From NCBI GenBank assembly GCA_052035735.1, contig JBPOHI010000150.1, positions 1 through 64,000 of the forward strand: a stretch of 64,000 bases of DNA. The letters run 5' to 3'. The position numbers and the translations under genes are program-made. Each line of letters opens with the position of its first letter. Within the stretch, counting starts at the first letter, position 1. The notes under the pieces are model-generated. The model saw only the letters and a list, made by a program, of their open reading frames with translations, did no database searches and was not told where the DNA came from. This DNA is from JAGPDF01 sp052035735. GTDB taxonomy: Bacteria > Acidobacteriota > Thermoanaerobaculia > Multivoradales > JAGPDF01. This document shows, piece after piece, positions 9,197 through 16,524 of the stretch.

Positions 9197-12100
9197 ATGT
9201 CCCTGGCTCGTTTGCGTCCGCTCGCCGTAGCCCTGTTGCCGCTTTGCGCCGCCTCCCTCGCCGCCATTCAGCCGGACGAGACGGCGCCGACGCGCCTGCC
9301 GCGCGCCTACGAGGCGCCGGAGCTCGCCGTCGGGCCGACACTCGACGAGCTCGGCGACTTGCGAAGCGCCGTCCGGCCGGAGCTCGTCGCCTTCCGACAG
9401 AACTTCGGCGCCGACTGGATCGTGCGCTGGGATTGCCGGTCGGACCGGCCGCATCTCCTGCAGGGTTCGGGAGTGGCGATCGTTCCCGGGTCGGGTAACG
9501 GCCTGCTGCCCGGAGACATCGGCCTCGCGCCCGACGAGCCGGTGTCGCTCGAGGTGGTCTCCGGGCGGCTGCGCGATTTCGTCGCGGCCTACCCTGAGCT
9601 GCTGGGCGTCGAAGGGTTCGATCTGCGTCTCGACCGCTCGCGCAGCACCGGCTTCGGAGGGGGCGATACCCACTGGTTCGTCGAGTTCGCGCAGTTCGAA
9701 GGCGGGCTGCCGGTCGAGGGTGCGAACGTCTTTTTCCGCCTGAATCACGGCAACCTGGTGCAGTTCGGCGCCGACCGGGTCGCGCCGGTCGACCTCGACA
9801 CGAAGCCGGCGCTCGAGCGCGGCGCCGCCTTCGCCGCCGCGCTCGGCGAGCTGCAGTTCCCGGCAAGCTCCCGTCTGGCGGAGGTCCTCGATGCCGGTAG
9901 CCTGCACATCTATCCGGTCGCTCCGCCGGACGAATCTCCGGGCGAGCGGTTCGCAGGCGTCGCCGGCGGCGGCTATGCCCACCGGTTGGTCTGGAAGTTC
10001 GTCTTCCGGCTGCCCGGCGAGGCAACGACCTATCAGGTGCTCTTCGACGCCCACCGCAACCTGGTGCTGGAGGTGACCGATCTCAACGCCTACGTCGACG
10101 CAACGGTCTCCGGCGGGATCTATCCGACGACCAACACCGATCCCGAGGTCGTGGTCAACTTCCCGTTCGCGACGCTCACCAACGGCACGAGCAAGACCAC
10201 CGATGCCGCCGGAGTGTACGACTACAGCGGCGGCACGGCCTCGATCACCCTCAATGGGAAGTACTTCCAGATGTCGGATGCGTGCGGAACGATCTCGCTC
10301 TCGAACTCGACCGACGGCAATCTCGCCTTCGGCACGAGCGTCGGCACCGACTGCACGACCCCGGGCGTCGGGGGTGCGGGCAACACCCACGCTTCGCGCA
10401 GCGGCATGTACCACCTGACGCGGATCAATCGCAAAGGGGCGAGCTTCTTCCCTGCCAACACGTGGCTGGCGAGCAAGGTGACCGCCAACATGAACATCAA
10501 TCTGACCTGCAATGCGTTCTGGAACGGCTCGTCGGTCAACTTCTACCGCTCCGGCGGCGGCTGCTCGAACACCGGCGAGCTCGCCGCCGTCTTTCTCCAC
10601 GAGTGGGGACACGGCATGGACACCAATACCGGCGGTGCGGCGAGCAACGACCAAGGCTCGGGCGAGGCGGTCGGCGACACCTTCGCCTTTCTCGAGACGC
10701 GCGACGGCTGCATCGGACAGAACTTCCTTCCTGGCTCGAACTGCCACAATTGCGTCGCCTGCACGGGCGTCCGCGACGTCTCGGACTTCGACATTTCAGG
10801 CCCGGGTTTGATCGCCCGGCCGTCCAACGTGACGGCCGACACCGGCATCAACTGCGACCGCTATCTGACCTCGGGCGGCGCCGTGAACTGCCCCTATCGC
10901 ACGAGTGGTGGTGCCGGGTCGCTCTATCGCGGCCCGATGGGCTATGAGGGCCACTGCGAGAGCGTGATCGCCGGCGCGGCGAACTGGGATCTCGCCCAGA
11001 TGCTGGTCACCCAGCACGGCGTCGAGCCAGGCTGGGCGGCGATGGACAAGATCTGGTACGGCAGCCTCACGCCGTCGAAGAGCGCCTACCAGGTGACCAG
11101 CGGCGGAACCTGCAACGCCAGTGCGAGCGTCGACGGTTGCGCGGCGACCAACTGGTACACCGTCTTCCTGCCGGCCGACGACGACGACGGCAACCTCGCC
11201 AACGGCACGCCCAACGCCTGCCGCATCTGGGACGCCTTCTCCGCCCACGGCATCGCCTGCGGCACGCGACCAGTCTGTTCGACCACTTGCGCGACTCCGG
11301 CGACCGCGGACGCAGGAACCAACCCCTCGGTCTGCCTGGGGGCCGGTGCGACGATCGGCACCGCGGCGCTGCCCGACCACACTTACTCGTGGTCCCCGGG
11401 CGGCGCGACGACCGCACAGACGTTCGTCGAGCCGGCCGCGACGACGCTCTACACGCTGACCGCCACCACCGCCTGCGACCAGAAGACCGACACCGTCACG
11501 GTCACCGTGCTCGACCCGCCCGCGACCGCGGACGCCGGCGGCGACGTTTCGGTCTGCCTCGGCAGCGGGACAACGATCGGTTCGCCCGCCTTGCCGAACC
11601 ACACCTACTCCTGGTCGCCCGGCGGCGCGACGAGCGCTCAGACGTTCGTCCAGCCGACCGCGACGACGGTCTATACCGTGACCGCGACGACGAGCTGCAA
11701 CCAGACAAGCGATACGGTGACGGTGACCGTCCTGGATCCGCCGCCGACCGCGAACGCCGGCAACGACGTGACGATCTGCGAGGGGCAGTCGACGACGATC
11801 GGCACGCCGGCCTTGCCGAATCACAGCTACTCCTGGTCCCCCGGCGGCGCGACGACCGCCCAGGTCGAGGTTTCGCCGACCTCTGACACGACCTACACGC
11901 TGACCGCGACGACCAGCTGCTCGAGCCTGCAGGACGCGGTCGACGTCTTCGTCGACCACGTCCCGGGGACGCCCAGCCTGGCCTCTCCCGCCAACGGCGC
12001 GGTCGACCTCGCCCCGCCCGTCCAGCTCACCTGGACCGGCGCGCCGGGTTCGTCCACCTATCTCGTCGAGATCTCGACCGACAGCAGCTTCGCCAATATC

Positions 12101-12301
12101 GTCCAGTCGCAGAACGTCGCCGCGACCACCGCCACCTTCGGCGGCTTCGCGCCGATCGAGTACTTCTGGCGCGTCACCCCCACCGGCACCTGCGGCGCCG
12201 GCAACGCCTCGGCGACCTTCTCCTTCACCGTCGACAACGTGATCTTCGCCGACGGCTTCGGCACGGGAGACACGGCCGCCTGGTCGGCGATCGTGCCGTA
12301 A
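9197..12301 (+). CDS. secreted HExxH metallopeptidase with internal repeats (M36/FTP-like)
   Basis: 1034 residues. A signal peptide (ending about SLAAIQ) leads into an FTP-like propeptide with WFVEFAQFEGGLPVEGA near residues 156-175. The catalytic part carries FLHEWGHGMD, with the zinc motif HEWGH at residues 468-472 and a likely third ligand Glu in GEAVGD near residue 490. Several paired Cys residues suggest disulfides. Residues about 699-920 hold three copies of a repeat with the core HTYSWSPGGATTAQTF; a fibronectin-like region follows, and the last residues are FADGFGTGDTAAWS. The family assignment to fungalysin-like gluzincins is likely but not certain. The role is extracellular proteolysis. 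Confidence 0.82.
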   Translation: MSLARLRPLAVALLPLCAASLAAIQPDETAPTRLPRAYEAPELAVGPTLDELGDLRSAVRPELVAFRQNFGADWIVRWDCRSDRPHLLQGSGVAIVPGSGNGLLPGDIGLAPDEPVSLEVVSGRLRDFVAAYPELLGVEGFDLRLDRSRSTGFGGGDTHWFVEFAQFEGGLPVEGANVFFRLNHGNLVQFGADRVAPVDLDTKPALERGAAFAAALGELQFPASSRLAEVLDAGSLHIYPVAPPDESPGERFAGVAGGGYAHRLVWKFVFRLPGEATTYQVLFDAHRNLVLEVTDLNAYVDATVSGGIYPTTNTDPEVVVNFPFATLTNGTSKTTDAAGVYDYSGGTASITLNGKYFQMSDACGTISLSNSTDGNLAFGTSVGTDCTTPGVGGAGNTHASRSGMYHLTRINRKGASFFPANTWLASKVTANMNINLTCNAFWNGSSVNFYRSGGGCSNTGELAAVFLHEWGHGMDTNTGGAASNDQGSGEAVGDTFAFLETRDGCIGQNFLPGSNCHNCVACTGVRDVSDFDISGPGLIARPSNVTADTGINCDRYLTSGGAVNCPYRTSGGAGSLYRGPMGYEGHCESVIAGAANWDLAQMLVTQHGVEPGWAAMDKIWYGSLTPSKSAYQVTSGGTCNASASVDGCAATNWYTVFLPADDDDGNLANGTPNACRIWDAFSAHGIACGTRPVCSTTCATPATADAGTNPSVCLGAGATIGTAALPDHTYSWSPGGATTAQTFVEPAATTLYTLTATTACDQKTDTVTVTVLDPPATADAGGDVSVCLGSGTTIGSPALPNHTYSWSPGGATSAQTFVQPTATTVYTVTATTSCNQTSDTVTVTVLDPPPTANAGNDVTICEGQSTTIGTPALPNHSYSWSPGGATTAQVEVSPTSDTTYTLTATTSCSSLQDAVDVFVDHVPGTPSLASPANGAVDLAPPVQLTWTGAPGSSTYLVEISTDSSFANIVQSQNVAATTATFGGFAPIEYFWRVTPTGTCGAGNASATFSFTVDNVIFADGFGTGDTAAWSAIVP
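11291..11959 (+). repeat. three tandem ~75-codon repeats inside the metallopeptidase gene
   Basis: Three consecutive units start at about 11291, 11522 and 11744. Each reads TADAG or TANAG, CLG or CEG, TIG, PALPNHTYSWSPGGAT, then a T/A-rich strand YTLTATT and DTVTVTVLDPP. Units one and two are nearly the same length, and the DNA of the TYSWSPGGAT segment is also close, which suggests recent tandem duplication. They look like PKD- or Ig-like beta-sandwich spacers. Confidence 0.85.
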
Positions 12302-12337
12302 CCGCCGACCTGGGTACGCGAACCGGCCCTCGAATCC

Positions 12338-12703
12338 ATGTTCGCGCGAAGCGCTCTTTCTAGAACCGTTGCGCTTCTCCTCTTCTCTATATCCGCGTCG
12401 ATGATGATTGTCACGTTCATCATCGACGCGGTGGCTCCGATGTGGGGGCCTCTGCCGTATTTCTATTGGGCAACGATCGGCCTGCTGCTTGCTGCGAACA
12501 TCGTCATTCCCGCCATCGCCCTGCGCTTGGCGAAGCAGCGGGACTCGCAGATTCTTCCTACCAGGCGAGTGCTCGAGAGAATTCTGTGGGGAGGCGCGAT
12601 TGGCGCACTTGTTTCGGTGATGGACTTGACCAAGGGCGAAAAGCTGCCGGAGAGCCTAGGTCCGCCCTCCGCGCCTTCACCGCAGCCAAGCAGCGATACC
12701 TAG
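12338..12703 (+). CDS. small membrane protein of unknown function
   Basis: 121 residues that I do not recognise. There are three likely membrane segments: about residues 9-28 (TVALLLFSISASMMIVTFII), 37-62 (WGPLPYFYWATIGLLLAANI) and 82-98. A Pro/Ser tail ends the protein. It starts 37 bases after the metallopeptidase stop. The first helix is encoded across a perfect 14-bp inverted repeat. Base composition is less GC-rich than in the metallopeptidase gene, in line with the accessory region that begins here. It could be a genuine gene or an open remnant. Confidence 0.5.
   Translation: MFARSALSRTVALLLFSISASMMIVTFIIDAVAPMWGPLPYFYWATIGLLLAANIVIPAIALRLAKQRDSQILPTRRVLERILWGGAIGALVSVMDLTKGEKLPESLGPPSAPSPQPSSDT
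12394..12430. repeat. perfect 14-bp inverted repeat with 9-base spacer
   Basis: CGCGTCGATGATGA at 12394-12407 and its exact reverse complement TCATCATCGACGCG at 12417-12430 flank TTGTCACGT. It lies inside the small membrane-protein gene. A T-run does not follow, so it is not a standard terminator. Confidence 0.9.
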
Positions 12704-12769
12704 CGAGCCGCCGTGCCTTCGCCGCAGCCTCTTGCCCTATCCGTCTAACCCGGTTATCATGCAAGCGGT

Positions 12770-13063
12770 GTGATCGCCTCGTTTTCGGACAGCGCCACGG
12801 AGGATCTGTTTCACGGTCGGCAGACCGCACGCTCCCGCCGCTTTCCTGCGGCGCTTGTGGCGATGGCGCTTCAGAAGCTCGACCTCCTGAACGCCGCCGC
12901 TGACCTCGAAGATTTGCGGCGACCTCCTGGGAACCGTCTCGAGGCGCTGAAAGGCGACCTTCGCGGCCTTCACAGCATTCGAGTCAACGCCCAGTGGCGG
13001 ATCGTCTTTCTTTGGCAAGATCAGAAGGCGAGCCAGGTGCGTCTGATGGACTACCACTCGTGA
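12770..13063 (+). CDS. higB: HigB/RelE-family toxin
   Basis: 97 residues from GTG at 12770. The sequence fits the plasmid-maintenance killer (HigB) branch of RelE-like mRNA interferases: it begins IASFSDSATEDLFHG, has LQKLDLLNAAADLEDLRRPP and PGNRLEALKGDL, and ends with SIRVNAQWRIVFLW and VRLMDYHS, the basic core that cuts mRNA at the ribosome. The order toxin then antitoxin, 14 bases apart, is the usual inverted order of higBA. No ATG gives the right length, so the GTG start is preferred. Confidence 0.9.
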   Translation: MIASFSDSATEDLFHGRQTARSRRFPAALVAMALQKLDLLNAAADLEDLRRPPGNRLEALKGDLRGLHSIRVNAQWRIVFLWQDQKASQVRLMDYHS

Positions 13064-13077
13064 AAGGGGGCCGAAGC

Positions 13078-13380
13078 ATGCTGCCCGAGAACCGTATCCC
13101 GACTCACCCGGGAGTCATCCTGAGCGAAGAGTTCCTGAAGCCGCTCGAGATCAGCCAGGTGGCGCTGGCGGCGCACCTCGGCATCCCCGTCCAGCGCGTG
13201 AACGAGATCGTCCGCGGCAAGCGCGGCATCACGCCCGACACCGCCTGGAAGCTCGCCCAGGCCTTCGAGACGACGCCCGCCTTCTGGATCAACCTGCAGG
13301 TCCACCACGACCTCGCCCGAAATCGGCCCACAGGAGCGCCGGGTGGCCGAGTAAAGAGCCTGCTCAAGCGCGCCGGCTAG
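13078..13380 (+). CDS. higA: HigA-family antitoxin, XRE helix-turn-helix
   Basis: 100 residues from ATG at 13078, with GGGGG ten bases upstream. It has the HigA hallmark start IPTHPGVILSEEFLKPL, then an XRE helix-turn-helix (ISQVALAAHLGIPVQRVNEI), RGKRGITPDTAWKLAQAF and ending FWINLQVHHDLA. HigA neutralises HigB and normally represses its own promoter. The pair appears intact. Confidence 0.93.
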   Translation: MLPENRIPTHPGVILSEEFLKPLEISQVALAAHLGIPVQRVNEIVRGKRGITPDTAWKLAQAFETTPAFWINLQVHHDLARNRPTGAPGGRVKSLLKRAG

Positions 13381-13399
13381 ACCACCCGCGTCGCCCGCC

Positions 13400-13435
13400 G
13401 CGACCTTCGGTGGCCTCGCGCCGATCGAGTACTTC
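13400..13435 (+). pseudogene. 36-bp scrap matching the metallopeptidase 3' region
   Basis: This stretch matches 12131-12166 at 33 of 36 positions and keeps the reading frame of ATFGGFAPIEYF with one change (F to L). It lies just after higA and outside any gene. It must be the residue of a second copy of the metallopeptidase end, or of a duplication that brought the higBA segment between two copies. Confidence 0.75.
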
Positions 13436-13444
13436 CGCCGAACC

Positions 13445-13756
13445 TCAACCTACCTCTCCAGTCTTAAGTCCTTCAGGCGGACTCCAGCCGTACTTTCGCA
13501 TGGGAGAAAGGAGGGCCACGCAACGCACGATTCCCTCCTTGTCGACCGAAACCACACCGGTGAATCCACTCTCCGAGGATCTGAAGAGCAGTCGCTCGAC
13601 GGCCTCTGGCCCGCAGGGGGAGCCGCCTTCGGCAATCGGACTACTTCCTGCGAACTGCCAACGCGACAGGCCTCGCAGCACTTGCTCTTTGGAATCGCCC
13701 GCTCGAATATCACCAAATGCCTTAGCGAAATCCCGGTCAGTCTCACGGCTTCCCAC
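13445..13756 (-). CDS. small BamE-like protein, probably 5'-truncated
   Basis: About 103 codons from a possible GTG at 13756. The opening RDFAKAFGDIRAGDSKEQVL resembles the SmpA/BamE-type helix (D-I-x-x-G-x-S-x-x-x-V-L) found in small periplasmic lipoproteins. No signal peptide remains: the frame meets a regulator fragment on the other strand exactly at its 5' end, so a lipoprotein leader may have been lost. It is on the strand of the Rhs array and could once have been part of it. Function unknown. Confidence 0.45.
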   Translation of the reverse strand: MGSRETDRDFAKAFGDIRAGDSKEQVLRGLSRWQFAGSSPIAEGGSPCGPEAVERLLFRSSESGFTGVVSVDKEGIVRCVALLSPMRKYGWSPPEGLKTGEVG

Positions 13757-13962
13757 CGGCCCCGGCGCTCATCGCCCTCGCCAAGGCCCTGTGCGTCTCG
13801 ACCGACGAGCTCCTCGGCGTCAAGGCCACCAAGGCCGTGCGCGAAGAGGTGAATGCCGAAGAGCGCCGGCTCTGGAAAAAGTTTCAGCTGGTCGGTGATC
13901 TGCCGGAAAGGGATCAGAGAGCCGTCCTACGGCTCATCAATTCCCTCGCCGGCGCCAGATAG
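13756..13962 (+). pseudogene. 3' fragment of an XRE-family regulator
   Basis: The last 69 codons read PALIALAKALCVSTDELLG, then ERRLWKKFQLVGDLPERDQR and VLRLINSLAG before a TAG. This is the usual end of XRE repressors after the helix-turn-helix. The DNA-binding part is missing: upstream of 13750 the frame is unrelated. A breakpoint is shared with the truncated BamE-like gene on the other strand, which marks a rearrangement. Confidence 0.75.
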
Positions 13963-13964
13963 CA

Positions 13965-13990
13965 GAACGCCCGGCGACTGCCGGGCGTTC
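13965..13990. terminator. strong hairpin, possible bidirectional terminator
   Basis: An 11-bp perfect stem, GAACGCCCGGC at 13965-13975 and GCCGGGCGTTC at 13980-13990, encloses the four-base loop GACT. It sits two bases after the regulator fragment stop and 23 bases beyond the end of the last Rhs-array gene, between two converging reading directions. There is no T-run on either strand, so termination is likely but not certain. Confidence 0.6.
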
Positions 13991-14012
13991 CCTTGCTCGA
14001 TGCTGACCTCCG

Positions 14013-14315
14013 CTAAGTCGCAGGGGCCGTCGCCAAGAGGCGGCGCGCCCATTGAGTGGACTTAAAGAGCAGGTAGAGATAGAGCGGCACGACGGCGACA
14101 TCCTTTCCCAGCGAAACCGCTGCTGGGTCGTGGAAGAAAATCGCGTAGAGAACGCCCGCTTCGAAGCTCCGTCCGAAAGGTGCCTGGATGCCGAGAAGCG
14201 TTCCCACCATCAAGAGAAGCGTGAGCAGGAGCCAGATTCCGAAAGCAGCACACAGCAAGCCCAGTAGAAGCCGGCGGGCTCGCCGCAGCGTTCGATTTAT
14301 CGGCACGGAGCGCAT
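14013..14315 (-). CDS. small membrane protein, putative immunity gene of Rhs tip 3
   Basis: 100 residues from ATG at 14315, five bases beyond a TAA (14321-14323) that would close the extended tip 3 frame. A basic start (MRSVPINRTLRRARR) leads to a hydrophobic segment at about residues 16-42 and a second at about 72-86. I do not recognise a family. Its position directly behind an Rhs tip, on the same strand and with almost no gap, is what suggests immunity; membrane immunity proteins protect against pore-forming or membrane-acting tips. Confidence 0.55.
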   Translation of the reverse strand: MRSVPINRTLRRARRLLLGLLCAAFGIWLLLTLLLMVGTLLGIQAPFGRSFEAGVLYAIFFHDPAAVSLGKDVAVVPLYLYLLFKSTQWARRLLATAPAT

Positions 14316-14320
14316 AGCTG

Positions 14321-14905
14321 TTACTTCCAGAAACACTTCTCCGGCTGATCCTGAAGATCGTCGATGCGCCAAGAGGTCGATAGCGGCTTCAGCTGATCGT
14401 CGCCATAGTACGGGTCTGCATTCAGGTCATCCTGCGGAGCCCCGTGACTTCCACAGGGGCGGAACGTCGGGACGAAGTGTGTCTAAGCATTGGTTCCAAA
14501 GAGAGTGTAGGAAACGGCGTTGATCGCAAGCCCAAGCCCTCGACCCGGTGAAGCAAGTTGCTGGTTCCGGGTGATCCAGCACTTCGGCTGAAGTTGCCGC
14601 ACCACATCCCAAACGACGCTATCGCCAGCGTCACCGCAGCCATATGAAGGACTCGCCCAGCGCTTGCGGTAATTCCGTCCGTTCTGGTTCATCCAGTTCT
14701 GAATCCGACGAAGCTCTTGAGCCTGATCCTGCATCGAGCAACAGCCGCAGTCGCCTGCGCTCGAAACGAGACCCAGCCGATCAATGAAGCGGAGCGGATT
14801 CGCATCGGCGTAGAAGTAGGGATTGAAACCGCCGTCAATGCCAAGCGGGTCAGTTCGCGTGTATCTCCCCGTCTGCGGTTCGTACCAGCGGTGAGTATTT
14901 CCAGG
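14321..14905 (-). pseudogene. orphan Rhs tip 3 with in-frame amber codon
   Basis: The frame begins without a start codon just past the stop of the preceding gene, with HRWYEPQTGRYTRTDPLG and ANPLRFIDRLGL, the end of the Rhs core. The variable tip then runs about 85 residues (SMQDQAQELRRIQNWMNQNG, CWITRNQQLASPGRG) to a TAG at 14483-14485. After that TAG, 53 further sense codons in the same frame (for example DLNADPYYGDDQLKPLS and DDLQDQPEKCFWK) run to TAA at 14321-14323, only five bases before the next gene. I infer a nonsense mutation in an originally longer tip. With no start codon, it looks like a silent cassette. Confidence 0.7.
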
Positions 14906-14907
14906 GC

Positions 14908-15219
14908 CTAGTCGTTGCTTCCTGGAGCTCGCGCATCCTGAAGTTCGACAATGCAGGCAATCAGCCCAATTGGCCCGAGCCAGATCAGCCACTGCAGCAA
15001 CTTGCGCCGAGTGTCTAACCCTGGCCGCTTCCACCTCCAAAGCAGAAACAGCTGTAAGAACAGCCCAGCGATTCCGAATACGAAGAGAAGGACCACCACG
15101 GGGACTGCAATGCCCCGAGCCCCATAGGATGCATCGGTAGTGAAGAAGCCTACCGCGAGTGCGAGCACGGGAAGGCTAGCCAGCACCCAGGTAGTCAATC
15201 GCGCGGTGGGTCTAAGCAT
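14908..15219 (-). CDS. small membrane protein, putative immunity gene of Rhs tip 2
   Basis: 103 residues from ATG at 15219, 13 bases past the tip 2 stop. There are three likely membrane segments (LTTWVLASLPVLALAVGFF, then IAVPVVVLLFVFGIAGLFLQ, then a segment LLQWLIWLGPIGLIACIV near residues 75-92). It carries no recognised domain. The reading from an earlier ATG at 15258 would overlap tip 2 and adds only polar residues, so the shorter start is favoured. Immunity is inferred only from the alternation tip/small gene. Confidence 0.55.
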   Translation of the reverse strand: MLRPTARLTTWVLASLPVLALAVGFFTTDASYGARGIAVPVVVLLFVFGIAGLFLQLFLLWRWKRPGLDTRRKLLQWLIWLGPIGLIACIVELQDARAPGSND

Positions 15220-15232
15220 CAGGGCAACGTGA

Positions 15233-15829
15233 TCAGAACCAGCCAGATCGCTCTTCAACGCGGCACTTGACGTTCCATGCGACTCCGCCGAACCCAGCGT
15301 ACAGGCCCAGATTGTCAGTCACGGTCGGCCGGCCAGCATCTATGGGCCCTGGACCACAAGTACCTTCTGTCTTGCCGAAGAACATGGTCGCGGATGCAGT
15401 TACGCCGCCAGATTGAGTTCCAAGAAGGTCGGTGCTACGACAGCCGCATCCAGCAGGAGCGCCAAGAGGCGTAAAGTCCTGCCCGACTCCCGAGTTCGAC
15501 ATGAACCCTAAGATTCCGCAGATTGACCGCACCAGTACGGTTGCACTTGGATTCGAGTCGCAAGTGAACTGACCGCGAGCATAGGAAATACCGGCCCCCA
15601 TGGGAACGAAAGTTGCCGACTGACCACTGTAACTCCAATGGCCAAGCGGACACTCGTCAAGACACGTGCAGAGTCCGAAGGGATCTGCGATCAGCGTCGG
15701 CCTGGCGTCCGCGTACCCGTACAGCTGGAGCGCTGCGCTTCCGCGCAGCCCCAACGGATCCGGCCTCGTATACCGCCCTGTCTGCGGTTCATACCAGCGG
15801 TGAGCGTTGTAGCCACACGTCGCACCCAT
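15233..15829 (-). CDS. orphan Rhs tip 2 (RHS core remnant plus variable C-terminus)
   Basis: 198 residues from ATG at 15829, two bases after the preceding stop. It starts with a short leader (MGATCGYNA) and the core remnant HRWYEPQTGRYTRPDPLGL, then LYGYADARPTLIADPFGL; this is the C-terminal edge of the RHS-repeat core, where variable tips begin. The tip is about 140 residues, Gly- and Cys-rich (six or more Cys), with no motif I recognise. Because it keeps an ATG next to the previous stop, it might be translated by coupling, but it lacks any barrel-forming Rhs body. Confidence 0.7.
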   Translation of the reverse strand: MGATCGYNAHRWYEPQTGRYTRPDPLGLRGSAALQLYGYADARPTLIADPFGLCTCLDECPLGHWSYSGQSATFVPMGAGISYARGQFTCDSNPSATVLVRSICGILGFMSNSGVGQDFTPLGAPAGCGCRSTDLLGTQSGGVTASATMFFGKTEGTCGPGPIDAGRPTVTDNLGLYAGFGGVAWNVKCRVEERSGWF

Positions 15830-15831
15830 GG

Positions 15832-16524
15832 TCAGTTGACGGTCGCGTGTCCAGATTCCTTCACTGTGACCTCCACCCAGTTCGTCGGCCACTCGCCATG
15901 GGCTACGATCTTCCCAAGCTGATTCATGTATTTCCCGGCGACTTCACGGACAGCTTCGTAGACCTCCCCCTTCTCATCTTTCTCCGTGAGATCTATTCGA
16001 AAAACTCCGCGGACAGGATACTTTCCTGGCTGTCTCGGCAAGAGCCAGTCATCGCCATTGAGATCGAAACGCCAACCAATGATCCCTCCCGGATGTAAGA
16101 TCAGCAACCCCTCCTTGGGAAGTGACTTGGATTCGTATCTTCCGTGGGTCGCTTCATCAGACATCTGGAGCGGTGTCGACCCTTCCGGAGTCGACACCTC
16201 GAATGCGACCAAGGTGGGGGGGCTGTTTGGCGTTCGAAATGGTCTTATGAAGCGAGGAACCGCGATTGCTCCGCCTTCGCGGCCCGAGACAAGGTACACG
16301 TCGCAAATCAAGCTCTCTGTAGCGCGGACTGTGCTGCTCATACAACTGAGGCGCGCTTCTAGCGTTCCTGCACGCAGAATCTGTGGCGTGGGTTCTGTGG
16401 AGGCCAGCTCGGTTGAGGAACATCCAAGTGCCGCGAGAATCAGGAAGCTCCGCGCCAAGCGCTGGGCCAAACTCCTCGCGTAACAAACCCACGACCCGAG
16501 GGTACCCGGTTTGCCCTCTCTCAT
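15832..16524 (-). CDS. putative lipoprotein, candidate immunity gene of Rhs tip 1
   Basis: 230 residues from ATG at 16524, in an ATGA overlap with the end of tip 1, so translation is coupled. A hydrophobic segment near residues 22-35 ends in the lipobox LAALGCSS, so the protein is likely a periplasmic lipoprotein. The mature part looks like a beta-sandwich (ATESLICDVYLVSGREG, PTLVAFEVSTPEGSTPLQ, KYPVRGVFRIDL). No family recognised. If it protects against tip 1, protection would occur in the periplasm. Confidence 0.6.
   Translation of the reverse strand: MREGKPGTLGSWVCYARSLAQRLARSFLILAALGCSSTELASTEPTPQILRAGTLEARLSCMSSTVRATESLICDVYLVSGREGGAIAVPRFIRPFRTPNSPPTLVAFEVSTPEGSTPLQMSDEATHGRYESKSLPKEGLLILHPGGIIGWRFDLNGDDWLLPRQPGKYPVRGVFRIDLTEKDEKGEVYEAVREVAGKYMNQLGKIVAHGEWPTNWVEVTVKESGHATVN

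Noticed and set aside
8984..10747. Long minus-strand open frame opposite the metallopeptidase
   Set aside because: Low-complexity Arg/Ala/Val/Glu composition typical of antisense high-GC frames; the plus strand has signal peptide and zinc motif.
11291..11959. Repeats considered as a CRISPR-like array
   Set aside because: Units are about 225 bases, in frame and coding; no short identical repeats with unique spacers exist in the window.
12994..13077. An earlier start for the HigA antitoxin
   Set aside because: The added 28 residues are an out-of-frame reading of the higB end; the HigA family begins at IPTHPG, shortly after ATG 13078, which has a G-rich ribosome site.
14427..14643. Short minus-strand frames overlapping Rhs tip 3 in other phases
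   Set aside because: They share no spacing with neighbours, and the Rhs core frame continues clearly through this stretch.
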